Source of the DNA: CAWATG01 sp963785035
GTDB lineage: Bacteria > Actinomycetota > Acidimicrobiia > IMCC26256 > CAWATG01
Direction: 5' to 3'
Assembly (NCBI GenBank): GCA_963785035.1
Contig: CAWATG010000006.1
Coordinates: forward strand, 1 to 15,032
Length of the DNA stretch: 15,032 nucleotides
Shown: positions 14,365-15,032 of the stretch, piece after piece
Layout: every line of letters starts with the position of its first letter
How positions within the stretch are numbered: position 1 is the stretch's first letter
Position numbers and translations under genes: made by a program
Notes under the pieces: generated by a model
Database searches by the model: none
The model's input: the letters and a program-made list of their open reading frames with translations, nothing else
Told to the model about the DNA's origin: nothing

Positions 14365-15032
14365 CTAGTGCGCGCGGCGATACCGAGCGACGGCGGCCGC
14401 CGTCGCTGCGATCACGGTCGCCACCGCGGCACCCACGGCCAGACCCGAACGCCGTGTGTTCGGCGTCGCCACGAGAAGCTCCTCGTTCGTTGCGGTCGGT
14501 GACCAGCCTTTCGCCTTGAGCCGGTCGTTCGCGACGACCCAAGGGAACTCGCAGTAGGGCAAAGACGCCAGGGCTCGCCTGCATCCGGCGAACGCATCAC
14601 CCGAACGGAGCACCCGAGCCACGAACGCAACCGGCACGCGTAACACGAGTTTGCGGCCTGCCAATTCGTGGGCCTCGCTCGTTGGTATCCATCCGTCGGC
14701 TGCCACGTTGTAGACGCCGGGCAAATCCTCGAAAATCGCCAGCTCAATCGCAGCGACGAGATCGTCGACATGGACGAACTGCAGACGCGGAGCGACGCCA
14801 CGGAGACGAACCAGCGACTGTCCGCCCGTCAGGGCAGCGAGTGGACTGTGAGTGCCGGACCCGAGCAGCTGGGCGGCGCGAAGACTCGTAACGCTGACGC
14901 CGGAGCGGTCCTCACACCACTCACCGAGCAAACGTGTGATCTCAGCAGATGCGATCGCGCCGCGATGGCCGCTGTTCGGACGCAATGGAGCGTCCTCCGT
15001 GAGTGGGACAGGGTTGGCAGGCCACGCGCCGT
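14365..15032 (-). CDS. NAD-dependent epimerase/dehydratase-like SDR protein, C-terminal part (5' end outside window)
   Basis: The frame is open to the window edge, so the N-terminal NAD-binding half is missing; the visible 222 codons start GAWPANPVPLTEDAPLRPN. Extended-SDR features are clear: the VPLTED-APLRPN loop, LRAAQLLGSG, FVHVDDLVAAI, VYNVAADGW and a substrate-side region ending KGWSPTATNEELL. In place of the usual Tyr-x3-Lys active-site pair, counted back from the conserved Glu of AEITRLL, there are His and Ile, so normal dehydrogenase chemistry is doubtful. A C-terminal hydrophobic segment (SGLAVGAAVATVIAATAAA) and basic end suggest membrane attachment. A TTG at 14985 could be called a start, but the sequence before it continues the domain. 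Family members act on nucleotide sugars or steroids; the substrate here is unknown. Confidence 0.75.
   Translation of the reverse strand, partial: GAWPANPVPLTEDAPLRPNSGHRGAIASAEITRLLGEWCEDRSGVSVTSLRAAQLLGSGTHSPLAALTGGQSLVRLRGVAPRLQFVHVDDLVAAIELAIFEDLPGVYNVAADGWIPTSEAHELAGRKLVLRVPVAFVARVLRSGDAFAGCRRALASLPYCEFPWVVANDRLKAKGWSPTATNEELLVATPNTRRSGLAVGAAVATVIAATAAAVARYRRAH

Overview
The window is GC-rich, densely coded DNA from what looks like a high-GC Gram-positive bacterium. An actinobacterium, perhaps of the Acidimicrobiia type, fits best. The reasons are GTG and TTG starts with good Shine-Dalgarno sites, a class E-like sortase fold, Thr/Pro-rich TTTTGP linkers, a DUF222/13E12-type HNH gene, and secreted proteins ending in an LPxTG-like tail. 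The assignment is inferred from gene content only.

Region 1 (1-4655, all minus strand) is a cell-surface cluster. In transcription order it holds a sortase-fold protein lacking two of the three catalytic residues, an NlpC/P60 peptidoglycan hydrolase coupled to it by a 4-base overlap, two paralogous secreted proteins (four cysteines, an EF-hand-like loop and an LPLSG-hydrophobic-RKRR tail), and the start of a membrane protein cut by the window edge. Perfect inverted repeats precede both LPLSG genes.

Region 2 (4656-7636, plus strand) has a 396-base gene-free stretch with small hairpins, a polytopic GT-C-type glycosyltransferase and a class I SAM methyltransferase whose frame is broken once.

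Region 3 (7643-12465) holds a polyprenyl-phosphate-type GT2 glycosyltransferase and two duplicated secreted GH5-like glycoside hydrolases, all on the minus strand. A plus-strand DUF222/HNH endonuclease gene sits between the two hydrolases. Both hydrolases and the HNH gene need a one-base skip to read through. In the hydrolases the skip falls at nearly the same codon.

Region 4 (12679-15032, minus strand) has a probable lipoprotein with a long TTTTGP repeat and an unrecognised C-terminal domain, then the 3' part of an SDR/epimerase-like gene that runs off the window.

The common theme is the cell envelope: glycan assembly, glycan trimming, wall hydrolysis and surface anchoring. The most notable items are the apparently inactive sortase beside two LPLSG-tailed proteins of a family I do not recognise, and the matching frameshifts in the two hydrolase paralogs.
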